Origin: Conus ventricosus
Taxonomy: Eukaryota > Mollusca > Gastropoda > Neogastropoda > Conidae
Length of the DNA: 64,000 nucleotides
NCBI GenBank assembly: GCA_018398815.1
Contig: CM031607.1
Coordinates: 92,695,043 to 92,759,042 of the forward strand
Direction: 5' to 3'
The notes below the pieces were generated by a model. That model saw only the letters and a list, made by a program, of their open reading frames with translations, was not told the DNA's origin and did not search any database. A program made the translations under genes and the position numbers. This document shows positions 9,100 to 20,437 of the stretch, piece after piece; position 1 is the first letter of the stretch; each line of letters starts with the position of its first letter.

Positions 9100-10960
9100 C
9101 AGTCTAAATTTACTAAACAAGCAGTTTTGTTTGGTTTTTTCAAATCCCAAGCCTTTAATTAACGTTAGACTAAAGGATGATGATAAACTCCCTGAAATGC
9201 AAAACATCAAAGTAAACAAAGCAGGAGTTACTGACCAACATCAATAAAAACAAAGCTACTGGTCCTGATGGCGTTCCTGGCAAGCTTTTAAAAATATATG
9301 TGCCAATGAATTGAGTGAGGTATACCAACCACTTTACCAAGCTTCACTGGACCAGGGAGAAATACCTGATGAGTGGCGAGATGCCAGCATTGTTCCGTTA
9401 TTCAAAAAGGGTGACAAAACAAAAGCAGAGAACTATAGACCTGTGATCTCTTACATCCATATCAGCAAAACTACTTGAACACATAATATATAGTAGCATA
9501 ATGGACCATCTTGACAAATATGACTTCTTAAATAACGCCCAGCATGGTTTTAGACAGCAAAGGAGTTGTGAGACTCAATTTATAACAACTCTCAATGATT
9601 TTAATAACTGTCTTAACAACAGACAGCAAATAGATGCAATTTTATTAGACTTTTCTAAAGCCTTTGATAAGGTTGACCATGAGGGCCTGCTGCTTAAATT
9701 AGAACACATCGGCATTGGCGTTTCTTTGCTGAAATGGGCTAGATCATTTCTCGTTGGGAGAACGCAGAAAAGTTGTTGTGGAAGGGTCGTCATCCCATGC
9801 ATTGTAAAACCAGTCTTGTCAGGTGTACCACAGGGAACTGTTTTGGGGCCCTTGTTTTTCTTAATTTATATAAATGACATAAGTAGAAATCTCTCTCCTG
9901 GAACTACTATAAGGCTTTTTGCAGATGACAGCTTAGTATATGGAACAATCAGAAGCAAGAATGATACACGCATTCTACAAGATCTAAACGCTTTACAAGA
10001 GTGGGAAAGAACTTGGAAAATGGAATTTCATCCCAAAAGTGCCAAGTGTTGCGTATATGTAACAAACACTCACCAACTAGATCAGAATATTCTATTCATA
10101 ATACTATTCTTAAAGAAACCAATGCTGCAAAATATTTAGGTGTGATTATAGATAGTCGTCTCAAATGGAAAGAACATTACAATTTAGTATGTAAGAAAGC
10201 AAATAACATCTTAGCTTTCTTATACAGGAATATCAATGAGTGCCCCCAAAAGGTTAAAGACCACTGCTACAAAACATTGGTTAGACCAGTTACTGGAATA
10301 TGGTTGCTCAGTTTGGGATCCTTACCATCTAAAGGACATTGATAACCTCGAAAAGATTCAGAAGAGAGCAGCACGGTTTGTAACAGGGAACACATCAGAG
10401 AAAAGGGGAATACTAGAAAGAACATGAGGAAATTAGAATGGAAACCCTTAGAAGAGAGAAGAGCTTTTATCAAACTTAACATCTTCAAAGGCAGAGCTAA
10501 ACTAATACTTATTCCAATGGAACAACTAGTATTGAATAAAAGCAGCACCAGGAGTGGCGGTCAATGTTATACCATACCTGCATCAAATATTGACAGCCTC
10601 TTACATTCATTTTATTCTAGTTCGTACGGCTGTGGAACTCACTGCCGGGTGCCATCAAGATTGCCACAAATGCAGTCTCATTAAAAAAAAAAAAAAAAAT
10701 TGATACGACAGTTTTGAGATCTGCATATTGACGATTTTCTATTTTAACTTCCCCAGATATTTTATGGTTACCTGGGCCTGAATTTGGCCATTGCTTTTAA
10801 CTTCTTGAATATCGAGTGCGACCCCTTGTTGGCAATTTGCTCCAGGGGCCAACAGTCTGAGTCGCACTATTTTATGTTATTTTATTTTACTTTTTAACAT
10901 GCGCGCTGGGACCTACTCGTTTTTGAGTGAACCAGTATTTTAGGAAGAAGAAGAAGAAGT
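9100..10960 (+). mobile_element. 5'-truncated LINE, CR1/Jockey-like RT
   Basis: Endonuclease is missing; sequence begins in the pre-RT region near 9110. Frame-shifting translation gives NKATGPDGVPGKLLK (RT motif 1), then ORF 9501-10139 with LLDFSKAFDKVDHEGLL (motif A), SGVPQGTVLGPLFFLIYIND (motif B) and LFADDSLVYG (motif C, the catalytic FADD). Later frames give CYKTLVRPV, VWDPYHLKDIDNLEKIQKRA, then a worn C-terminus near 10680, poly(A), a 3' UTR and a terminal (GAA)n at 10950-10960. It is antisense to the LTR element it sits in and lacks the leader motif, so it is a later insertion. At least four frame breaks make it inactive. Confidence 0.85.
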
Positions 10961-12921
10961 ACTGGGGAAAAATCAGCCCCCCCCCCCCCCCCCCAAGGCA
11001 ATAGTAGCAAATAAATCAGCTCATTGATTATGGCTTCTTACCTGAATAAGAAGTGGTGGGGTTTTGTAAGAGGTAGGTTGGAAATCACCTGAAGCATACC
11101 AAATTGATTTTGTTCATGAACATTTTTATTTGATCACTTGTTTTTATGCAGTTAATTCCAAAAATTACCTAAAAGTATTTTTGATTATTTGTTTTGACAA
11201 AGAAGTTTGTGTTATTCTAGGTCTTCGCATCCTACTTTCTTCATCAGAGGAAAAGAAGAGAAAGTCTGGTGCAGAATATGCAAAAATCTGTTTACATCTT
11301 GTAATTATGTTGTTTAACCATAAAATGTATTTTCATATGATTTGTAAGCGCTCTGAGCTTATCTGAGAGAGCAGGTGCCCTAAATGTACACGTTATAATT
11401 GTTACTGTCAAACTGTTTCTATTCATTTTGATCATAAATAATTCTATTCCTGTCAGTACATGAGCAGTTTGTTGAGTATGTCCAACAGTGAGGCCATAAC
11501 AACTGTCGGATGGATTCTATTTAAGGTGTCTACATGATCATTGTGACTTATTTAGCTTGTTTTATAGGCCTTTATTGTAAAATGTAACAATAACAATAGA
11601 ACTGTACTCAAAGGAAAAGTATGTCCATTTTTTTTAATGACTGTTGTATTTTTGCATTGTTGGGAAATACTTGGGTATGTCCAATGCAACATCATAACAA
11701 CTGTCAGATAAAAATGCCATATTATGGTAACAAGGCTATTGTGGGTCCTATACTTGATATCATTACATGAAATGCACCCTCAAAAACACAGAAAATCATC
11801 AGAGGATGCAGTTACTGTCTTATTTCCAACACAGCAATAAAGAACAAATCAGTATGTCCGACGGTTGTTATGTTGGACATACCATCTCATGTGAAACTTG
11901 ATCTTAAACTGCACAGATGCCTTTTCTTTTGGAATGAAATTTAGCTGTAATATTCAGTCTTATTTCCACTGAAACAATTATGCTGTATAACAGACATTTA
12001 AATAGGAATATTGATAAAATTGAATGTCCAGCATAAACAACCGTCAGATGCTTGTTATGATGCCTTATCACATTACTAGCAGAACATCGGTGCATGAGTT
12101 ATCTTTGTATGTATGTTTTTATGACCCTTAAACATAAGTCTTCCTTTGGACAAAATTGCTGTTAAATAAAAACTATTTTGAAAAAATCCACTTTTTTGTT
12201 GGCTTTTTTGGACGACCTTTTGTCACTTGCTCATATGAATTCTAAAGAGGATTTTATTTCTCAAAAAACATTAATGACAATCACTTTAAAAAGACTAAGC
12301 ATTATCAACCCCAACCAACAAGAAGATAGAGATAAACAAAAGAAACAGAAATTCAAGGATATGGGGAGAAAGAAAAACACAATCGGTAATCAATAACAAT
12401 TAATCAGCAACAAGTATAAATCAAGCAATGACCTGAGAGTAATAACGAATATAGTCAATGCATTGTTGTTGTTTTTTTTCACACACTAGGTATTCAAAAT
12501 AAAACAACTAATAACTTTTTTTCAAAACTGGTTCAGGGCAGCCACTCACACACTCACTCATTCAAGACAAAAGAACCCTAAGAATGCTGAAGAAGCAACA
12601 CAATCCCCAAGTAAAGACAGACAGAGAAATAATCATAGAGATAACTGAAGATAATAAAAATAAAACCCACAAAGGATGGAAGAACTAGGAACTAGGCCCT
12701 CGTATCTCCAGAAACTATACAGAAGGAGATACCCCCTTACGCTGGAGATGGTAAAGAAAGTAGACACAATCATTCAACAAAACAATACAACACAATTCAA
12801 TTGTTCAAAAGGAAAGTCTGTAAACGTGACCTATCCTTTTTAATTGGGGCAATTATAAGGCACAAAAACAAATACTACCACTAAGGTAATTTTGAATTCA
12901 GTAGCAAAAGAAATTTAACTA
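10961..12921. other. Leader region, right half, no gene
   Basis: AT-rich sequence with a C16 run at 10979-10994. The motif seen at 7.99-8.8 kb resumes here as TAACAACTGTC or its complement near 11497, 11694, 11857 and 12035, usually with TATGTCC upstream. No credible coding region was found. It ends at the primer-binding site. Confidence 0.55.
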
Positions 12922-12932
12922 CAGGGTCACCA
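12922..12932 (-). other. Primer-binding site, tRNA-Trp type
   Basis: The minus strand reads TGGTGACCCTG two bases after the LTR end GTAACA. The first nine bases match the complement of the 3' end of animal tRNA-Trp (TGGTGACCCCGACGTG). Position immediately after the LTR supports a PBS; the match then degrades. Confidence 0.55.
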
Positions 12933-13046
12933 TATGTTACGGATGGTGTGCGGTGCGTGTTTTGTTGTCTGGCTCTCGCTCTCAAAAGTTTGGATGCGTG
13001 TACAATGTCCCCATACAATGTCCACCATACGAACATGGATAGCCAG

Positions 13047-13574
13047 GCCGGAATAGCTCAGTTGGTAGAGCGCCTGACTCGTAATCTTGGTGATCCTGGG
13101 GTTGCGGGTTCGAACCTCCGCCGGGGCGTTTCGGTACAGGGGGATTTTTCCCTCGGAGTTAACATTGGTTCTGACTCCATTTCCCTTACAGTCCTTCGAA
13201 TGAGACTAAAAACCGAGGTTCCGTGTGTAAACGCATGCATAACATCTTGAACACACGTAACATCCCATCACCAACTTTCGGAAGAGTAGGCCAGTTTGGC
13301 CGTTGGTATGGATGACACGTTACACACAGCATGCACCCTGCGTGAGAAATGGAAAGAATGAAGGAAGTAAGGAAAATGAGTGATCGATATTGAACGATAC
13401 TGACTGGATGACACGGGAAACGACTGAATGAAGCGCCAGCTGGCAGCTCTTCAGTCGGCACTGCCCAGGTAGGCAGCCCGTTGTGTAGACGAGTGTTGAT
13501 TGTAAAGCGCTTAGAGCTTGGCCTCTAGCCGAGAATAGGCGCTATACAAGTATTCATTATTATTATTATTATTA
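13047..13574 (+). mobile_element. tRNA-derived SINE, copy 1
   Basis: The 5' part (13047-13128) looks like a tRNA with A box TAGCTCAGTTGG, a CGT anticodon position in CTCGTAA (threonine-like) and B box GGTTCGAACCTCC. A long tRNA-unrelated body follows. The 3' end has TAAAGCGCTTAGAG, GCGCTATACAAG and (ATT)n. It is nearly identical to the copy at 14650-15170. No clean target-site duplication was seen; the paralogous empty site near 48.96 kb suggests about 14 bp was lost on insertion. Confidence 0.85.
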
Positions 13575-14362
13575 GATTTTCTTTTTTTCATATGCTGCCT
13601 GAACCACCAATGTGAATTGTTACAAAATCAACGCATGCCACTACATAGCATACAGATCAATTCACGTCAATTAAGACATCAATACATAAGACACTTCAAT
13701 CATCAGATAGCGTATCATATTACATATCTTGATATAACTCACAGATCTCGCCGGCGCCGTCCACAGTGTCTCATGTTACACAGTCAACACACTCAGTTCC
13801 ACAGTACCCAAGCCACAGTTTACAGCACTAAAAGAAGACAAAGAAGATAACCAAGGTCCTCACACGGTAAGCACAGCCGTTCACAAACACAATCGATGAC
13901 ACAGTAAACCATAGCATAAGAACCGCAGATTCACAAGACACAGTAAACCATATAAGAACTGCAGATTCACAAGGCACAGCAATCCATGGAAGAAGAACCG
14001 CAGATTCACAAAGCACAGTAATCCACCGACACATATGTGGCGGTACAAATTAGAGCACATAATATTCTTGCAGGAGTTTTTAAGTCACTCTCGGCGACAC
14101 AGCATTCACAACATTTTTTATAACAAATAAATTTCCTGGTACATATTCCGCTGGTACCGTCATCAGAAGTATCGCATGTACACAATGAACTTCGACGCAC
14201 TACTGACTTGAAAGTCAGCCTCTCCACATAATATCACTACGGAGAAAACGACGATTAAAACAAAATAAAGTAGGCTGGACACCAAAGCCTCGGCCGTTAG
14301 TTCTTGCTCTCTTCTCTCGTCAAATATTATTATTTTCGTCATGTTCCTATGTCATTTCAAAT

Positions 14363-14388
14363 TGACGTCATAATTTACGTTGACGTCA
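14363..14388. promoter_or_regulatory. Paired CRE-like palindromes, 5' LTR
   Basis: Two TGACGTCA octamers (14363-14370, 14381-14388) with the same 18-bp spacing as at 709-734. In this LTR they sit at the U3 edge, where a promoter or enhancer would act on the element. Confidence 0.5.
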
Positions 14389-14394
14389 ATTACC

Positions 14395-14590
14395 ATCTTC
14401 ATCAACTTCCCACTTAAAAGTAGACATGACCTGTACTTCTTGCTTTGTTCCCATAGCATACAGAAGTGAGTCTCTTTGAACTTCACCATCGTCTTTATAC
14501 AGTTTTGTAGCTCGGCGAAAAACGTTGAAACTCTTCGCTCCATTCTTCCCAATCCGCTGCACGGAAGGAGAAACGTTGCGGGGGATCGTA
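14395..14590 (-). pseudogene. Gag-like fragment of a second retroelement
   Basis: Two minus-strand frames give RFSFRAADWEEWSEEFQRF (about 14580-14510) and DDGEVQRDSLLYAMG (about 14480-14430). These resemble the N-terminal Gag of other Ty3-type elements in molluscs (pattern W..W...F.RF followed by LLYAMG). It is cut on the left by the LTR at 14388 and on the right by the SINE at 14650. The LTR element therefore probably landed in an older gag. No zinc knuckle or protease follows. Confidence 0.5.
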
Positions 14591-14649
14591 CCGATACGTC
14601 ACCATTTCTTCTCCCGACTTACGATGCACAGATAATAACAAGATGCAAA

Positions 14650-15170
14650 GCCGGTATAGCTCAGTGGTAGAGCGCCTGACTCGTAATCTTGGTGATCCTG
14701 GGGTTGCGGGTTCGAACCTCCGCCGGGGCGTTTCGGTACAGGGGGATTTTTCCCTCGGAGTTAACATTGGTTCTGACTCCATTTCCCTTACAGTCCTTCG
14801 AATGAGACTATAAACCGAGGTTCCGTGTGTGAACGCACGCATAACATCTTGCACACACGTAAAATCCCATCACCAACTTTCGGAAGAGAAGGCCAGTTTG
14901 GCCGTTGGTATGGATGACACGTTACACACAGCATGCACCCTGCGTGAGAAATGGAAAGAAGGAAGTAAGGAAAATGAGTGATCGATATTGAACGATACTG
15001 ACTGGATGACACGGGAAACGACTGAATGAAGCGCCAGCTGGCAGCTCTTCAGTCGCCACTACCCAGGTAGGCAGCCCGTTGTGTAAACGAGTGTTGATTG
15101 TAAAGCGCTTAGAGCTTGGCCTCTAGCCGAGAATAGGCGCTATATAAGTATTCATTATTATTATTATTAT
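14650..15170 (+). mobile_element. tRNA-derived SINE, copy 2
   Basis: Same tRNA-Thr-like head, body and (ATT)n tail as 13047-13574, with a few substitutions and small indels, including loss of one T in the A box (TAGCTCAGTGG). The high similarity of two copies 1.1 kb apart suggests recent activity. Confidence 0.85.
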
Positions 15171-15174
15171 ATAA

Positions 15175-17520
15175 ACGTACTCCCAGTTTATCCTGACTAC
15201 ACGTGAGATATTCCATAAAGAGGAAAAACCGTCTTGGGATGGTTGTAACCGTTAGAAATGGCTATTCTGGTGAACATCGGGCATCATCTGTGACCTATAA
15301 TGAACATACAAATTTTCAGAAAGATCGGCCAAGAACTTTCTGAGATTTTCCCATAAAGACGAAAACCATTATGGGCCGTTAGTAACGACTATAACGGTAA
15401 ATTTAAACATCGGGCATCATCCATGACCCAAATTGAACGTACCTACCAATTTTCAGAAAGATCGGCAACGCACTTTCTGAGATATTCCATAAAAAAGAAA
15501 AACCGTTATGGGTCGTTATAGCCGTTAGTAACGGCTATAACGGTAAACTAAAACATCGGGCATCATCAGTGACCCATAATCAACATACCTACAATGTTTT
15601 TTAGAAAGATCGGCCAAGTACTTTCTGAGACACTCCATAAAAAAGAAAACCCGTTATGTGCCATTATAGCTGTTAGTAACGGCTACAACGGTAAACTTAA
15701 ACGTCGGGCATCATCCGTCGCCCATAATGAACATACTTACATGTTTTCAGAAAGATCGGCCAAGTACTTTCTGAGATATTCCCTACAGAAGAAAAACCGT
15801 TATGGGCAGTTATAGCCATTAGTAACGGCTATAACGGTAAACTAAAACATCAGGTATCATCCGTGACCCATAATGAACACACCTACAAATTTTCAGAAAG
15901 ATCGACAAAGTGCTTTCTGAGATATTCCATAAAGAAGAAAAACCGTTATGGGCCGCTATAGCCACTGGTAACGGCTATAACGGTAAACTAAACATCGGGC
16001 ATCATCCGTAACCCATAGTGAACATGCCTACTGATTTTTACAAAGATCGGCCATGTACTTTCTGAGATATTCCATAAAGAAGAAAAACCGTTACAGGTCG
16101 TTACAGCCGTTAGTAACGGATATAACGGTAAACTACAACCTCGGGCATCATCCGTGACCCATAATGAACATACCTGCTAATTTTCACAAAGATCGGCCAA
16201 GTATTTTCTGAGATATTCCATGAAGAAGAAGAACAGTTGCAGGCCGTTACAGCCGTTAGTAACAGCCATAACGGTAAAACTAAAACATCAGCATTATTTG
16301 TGACCTATAATAAACATACCTACAATTCATTTTTAGAAAGATCGGCCAAGTACTTTCTGAGATATGCCATAAAGAAGAAAAACCGTTACAGGCGTTGCAG
16401 CCGTTAGTAACGGTTATAACGGAGTAAACTAAAACACCGCGCATCATCGATGACCCATAATGAACATACCTGCTAATTTTCACAAAGATCGGCCAAGTAC
16501 TTACTGATATACTCCATAAAGAATAAAAACCGTTACAGGCCGTTACAGCCGTTAGTAACGGCTATAACGGTAAACTAAAACATCCGACATTATTTGTGAC
16601 CTACAATGAACACACATACAAATTTTCAGAAAGATGGGCCAAGTACTTTCTGAGATATTCTATAAAGAAGAAAAACCGTTACAGGTTAGTCGTTAGTAAC
16701 GGCTATAACGGGGTAAACTAAAACATCGGGCATCATCCGTGACCCATAGTGAGCATACCTGCTGATATTCACAAAGATCGGCCAAGTACTTTTTGAGATA
16801 TTCCATACAGAAGGAAAACCGTTACAGGCCGTTAGAGCCATTAGTGACGGATATAACGGTAAACTAAAACATCGGGCATTACTCCTGACCCATAATGAAC
16901 ATACCTACAAATTTTCAGAAAGATCGGCCAAGTACTTTCTGAGATATTCCATAAAGAAGAAAAACCGTTAAGGTCGTTACAGCCATTAGTGACGGATATA
17001 ACGGTGAACTAAAACATCGGGCATTATTCCTGACCCATAATGAACATACCTGCTAATTTTCACAAAGATCGGCCAAGTACTTTCTGAGATATTCCATGAA
17101 GAAGGAAAACCATTACAGGCCGTTACAGCCGTTAGTAACGGCTATAACGGTAATCTAAAACGTCGGGCATTATTCGAGACCCATAATAAACATACCTACA
17201 AATTTTTACAAAGATCGGCGAAGTACTTTCCGAGATATTCATAAAGAAGAAAAACCGTTATAGACTGTTACAGCCGTTAGTAACGACTATAACGCGATAA
17301 ACTAAAACATCGGGCATTATCCGTGACCCATAATGAACATACCTGCTAATGTTCATAAAGATTGGCCAAGTACTTTCTGAGATATTCCATGAAGAATAAA
17401 AAGCATTACAGGCCGTTACAGCCGTTAGTAACGGCTATCGCGGTAGACTAAAACATCGGGCATCATCCGTGACCCATAATGAACATACCTACAAATTTTC
17501 AGAAAGATCGGCCCAGTAGT
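15175..17520. repeat. Satellite array, monomer about 146 bp, about 15-16 copies
   Basis: The landmark GTAACGGCTATAACGG recurs at 15528, 15676, 15822, 15968, 16113, 16259, 16407, 16555, 16696, 16844, 16990, 17135, 17280 and 17428, a spacing of 141-148 bp. Each monomer also contains AGAAAGATCGGCCAAGTACT and GAGATATTCCATAAAGAAG. The junction of units is a near-perfect inverted repeat of about 15 bp per arm around a single G. No coding potential. Confidence 0.95.
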
Positions 17521-17574
17521 TTCGTCTGGAGCGAGTGGAACACATTTTGACCATGGACGGACACACACACACCA

Positions 17575-17618
<44 letters not shown>

Positions 17619-17925
17619 CATTTCTTCGTTCCCATTCTAAAGTACTCCCTGTTCTATTAGAACTGGGAGTACAAAAACGATGCTCGAACTGATCAGCAAG
17701 CAAAGTCAGTCAATCAAACTCAAGTCGACACTTACACTAGTTACAGGCGTTAAAATCCCACTTCTCACAATTCAGGTTGCCGGGCGTGTATGCGCTTCTG
17801 GACAACTATCGTTAAGCCGGACACTCCTTTCGTCTTGATGAGAACGTTACTCGTCGCTCCTAGATGCACTGGGGACAACTCCTGTTCCCAAGTTGTTTCC
17901 CTTGACATCGCGCGCGCGCGCGCGC

Positions 17926-17987
<62 letters not shown>

Positions 17988-19130
17988 TGTCAGATCACAG
18001 AAACACATGCAGCCCCATCTCCACATAACGCAGAAAAAACACCCCTCCCCACCCCACCCCCTCACACACACGCACCTTTCCAACCACCCCCTTCCTCCCG
18101 ACGGATGGTAAAACGACACGATACAATGTTGTAAGCAGAAAGGCAACAGCCCTATCTGAAGGGTGAGTTTTTGAAGTACATAAAATGTACAAAATGTACG
18201 TATTGAAATCATTGATATCTACTAGTTGAGAAAAAAAAGCTTGATGACAACATTGTACATGAGTGACCTAAATAACACAGAGAAGATAATTTCAATCTTA
18301 GATCTTTAAGCTCTAGACAATGAAAAAAATGGACTTCATCTTCTGTCGCATCCGCACATTTGATCTTTACATTCATTACGCGTATGTCTCTCAAGTGGAC
18401 AGCGATGCCAGACACTCCAAGTGTAAACTTTGTTGAAACATTTCTAACAAAACAACATAATTATTATCACAGAAAGACATGATTCTGTCAGACACTTCAA
18501 ATCTTATCTTTGTTAAAGCATTTCTAACAAAACTGCACATTGTGACTAAAAACATGATTCTGTCAATGGTCCGTTTTGAATAATACATACATGGAACCTT
18601 TTCGCTTGTATATGTATGACAGTGCGAGCCGTGCCACCTACAATCAATAACGCGTTGTTCGTAACAGTCTGGACAAAGAAAACCATAACTACATAAACAT
18701 TGTCGTAACGCAAGTTGCCCATGTCTTTCTCATCGAACAAATAATTTCTCTGGACGTCTGTTCCTGTCAGTAAATTTTGCAGAAGTTTCATATAAAAAAT
18801 GTATGATTAGGGAATAGCGTCTTGCCCGTTTTCTTCAAAAAAAGGTGTCTACCAGGCGGACAAAGTCAAAAGAAGATACAAACGAAATTAAATCAGGACG
18901 AAAACTGTACATGCTGCAGTGAAGAAATGAATAAGCTTTATTCAAACAGAAAGTTAGCAGTCTGGTCGTGTGTCAAGGCGCATCATGATCAACATCACTC
19001 ATATTCAATCATGTCTTTAGATGTCAGTGGCTTCCCTGCAGAAGCAGTGCCAACATCACCGTCATTGCGCTGTCAACGTCACAAAGCAAGGCTTCAACAC
19101 AATTAAAGAATTGAAAACTCGTAGCCAGAC
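17521..19130. other. Non-coding stretch with microsatellites
   Basis: Contains (CA)n at 17566-17618 and (CG)n(TG)n at 17910-17986. A degenerate tandem duplication of about 75 bp at 18410-18565 has CATTTCTAACAAAAC in both copies, followed by ATGATTCTGTCA. No gene recognised. Confidence 0.6.
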
Positions 19131-19167
19131 TCATTGTGTCAAAGTGTTTGTCCTGTAACCATAATTA

Positions 19168-19168
19168 G

Positions 19169-19249
<81 letters not shown>
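19168..19249. repeat. (CA)n microsatellite
   Basis: About 40 uninterrupted CA units. The long TH or CV repeat reading frames over it are artefacts of the dinucleotide. Confidence 0.95.
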
Positions 19250-19250
<1 letters not shown>

Positions 19251-19449
19251 GACCAGTACCCACACACGCATACACATACACACGTACATGTGTGCACTGC
19301 CCACACATATACAATGATATTAATAACATTGACAATATTCGGCAGGTACCCAATGTCTGATCAGGACGTTGGGCTAATGCACAGGTCAGACATCTGCTAA
19401 ATCGTCGCCATGAAACCCTCTTCTTAGATTCTCTCATCTTAGTCATTAA

Positions 19450-20110
19450 TTCATTTATCCATCAGCTATAAATTGTGCGCAAAAGGCTAAGTAGATTTGA
19501 TGATGATGGCGTCCATCTGTCTGGAGAGACAATGGTGTTGCGCTGTGGATCGGTCTGTTGTTCGGCGCCTCTGGTCTTCCCAAGGGCCTCACTCCTCTGC
19601 TCCACTTACTTGATGCCGGCCTTGATGGTGGACCGCCAGCTGGGTGGAGCTGCAGCACCTGCTGTGGCTGAAAAGCCGGATCCTTGAGAGACAGACTCTG
19701 TTGCAGTTGCTGTAGGTGGTCTCGGTCATGACTGTTTGCTGGTGCCGAAACAATTTTTTTGCCGTCTTCGGCGCCTCTGTCTTCCCACTGGCCTCACTCC
19801 TCTGCTCCACTTACTTGATGCCGGCCTTGATGGTGGACCGCCAGCTGATCCGGTCGGAAGCTGCTGCCTCCAGGACTGCTAGGTCGAGGCTGCCTGCCCT
19901 CAGGTCGTGCTTGCATACATCCTTGTAGCGTAGGGCCGGCTGTTCTGTGGATCCTTTAGGATGCGACCGTCGTCCATGCGGCTGACGTGGCCAGGCCATC
20001 GCAGGCGTCTCTGTGTCAGCATGGCGAACGTGCTAGGCATCCCTGCATGGGTCAGAACGCCCTTGGTGGTGATGCAGCCCTGCCAAGTGATGCCCAGGAG
20101 TCCTTGAGGA
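19450..20110 (-). pseudogene. LINE C-terminal fragment with zinc-finger end and internal duplication
   Basis: Minus-strand frames resemble the end of a LINE ORF2: GHVSRMDDGRILKD-like sequence, LRYKDVCKHDL and SWRSTIKAGIK, then a worn C2H2-type tail (CNRVCLSRIRLFSHSRC) near 19650-19700. A segment of about 75 bp (19570-19640, containing CCACTTACTTGATGCCGGCC) is repeated at 19773-19843, so SWRSTIKAGIK occurs twice. It is the same structural class as the LINE at 23.5-27.4 kb but diverged. No RT domain remains. Confidence 0.6.
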
Positions 20111-20437
20111 AAATGAAACTGAGAACTGTAACTACTAAATTTTGCATAGTGTTTATGCGGTGGTCACTTCTCTGACAATAAATGTAGTAGATGTGCTGTG
20201 GCATATATTGACTATCACACGCAGTGACACCTCTTTGATGAAACTGAAACTTAAAAAAACTGAAACGTGTATATTTTGCAAAGTGTTTTTTTCCGAGAGT
20301 AACTTCTTAGACGATAAACTTTTCCTGGTTTTTGCACAGCCTTCCGGTAACTGTGTGGCTAGTCGTCTGGCACCTAGCCTTCATCGACATTGTCCTAGAA
20401 GAGACTGAAGATATGAGCTGTGTCTTCTTCTGAGGGC
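20111..20437. other. No recognisable feature
   Basis: Ordinary non-coding sequence between the LINE tail and the minisatellite. Nothing supported. Confidence 0.5.

Larger units (their letters stand above)
1..14388 (-). mobile_element. Nested Gmr1-like Ty3/gypsy LTR retrotransposon
   Basis: Read on the minus strand, this stretch carries in order: an LTR starting with TGACGTCA at 14388 and ending GTAACA at 12935; a primer-binding site at 12932-12922; a long leader; Gag with a CCHC knuckle; an aspartic protease; integrase; reverse transcriptase; RNase H; a polypurine tract; and a second LTR of the same family starting at 734 and leaving the window. Integrase before RT is the Gmr1-like order, not the usual Ty3 order. 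The frames are broken many times and key residues are changed, so the copy is dead. Later insertions sit at 2405-3895, 4815-5142, 9100-10960 and 13047-13574. Joining the right LTR to the coding part is an inference from matching family, strand and PBS; the leader between them is abnormally long. Confidence 0.7.
12935..14388 (-). repeat. 5' LTR of the Gmr1-like element, split by a SINE
   Basis: The LTR starts at TGACGTCA (14388) and ends GTAACA (12935). Subtracting the 528-bp SINE leaves about 926 bp. Positions 14030-14388 match 376-734. Positions 12935-13046 and 13575-13610 match the complement of 48890-49089, another LTR, which fixes where the SINE entered. The outer flank is ATTACC on the plus strand, next to a gag-like fragment. 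Confidence 0.7.

Noticed and set aside
13047..13128. Functional tRNA-Thr gene
   Set aside because: The anticodon stem is mismatched, the head is fused to a long body with an (ATT)n tail, and a second copy lies nearby: a SINE head, not a tRNA gene.
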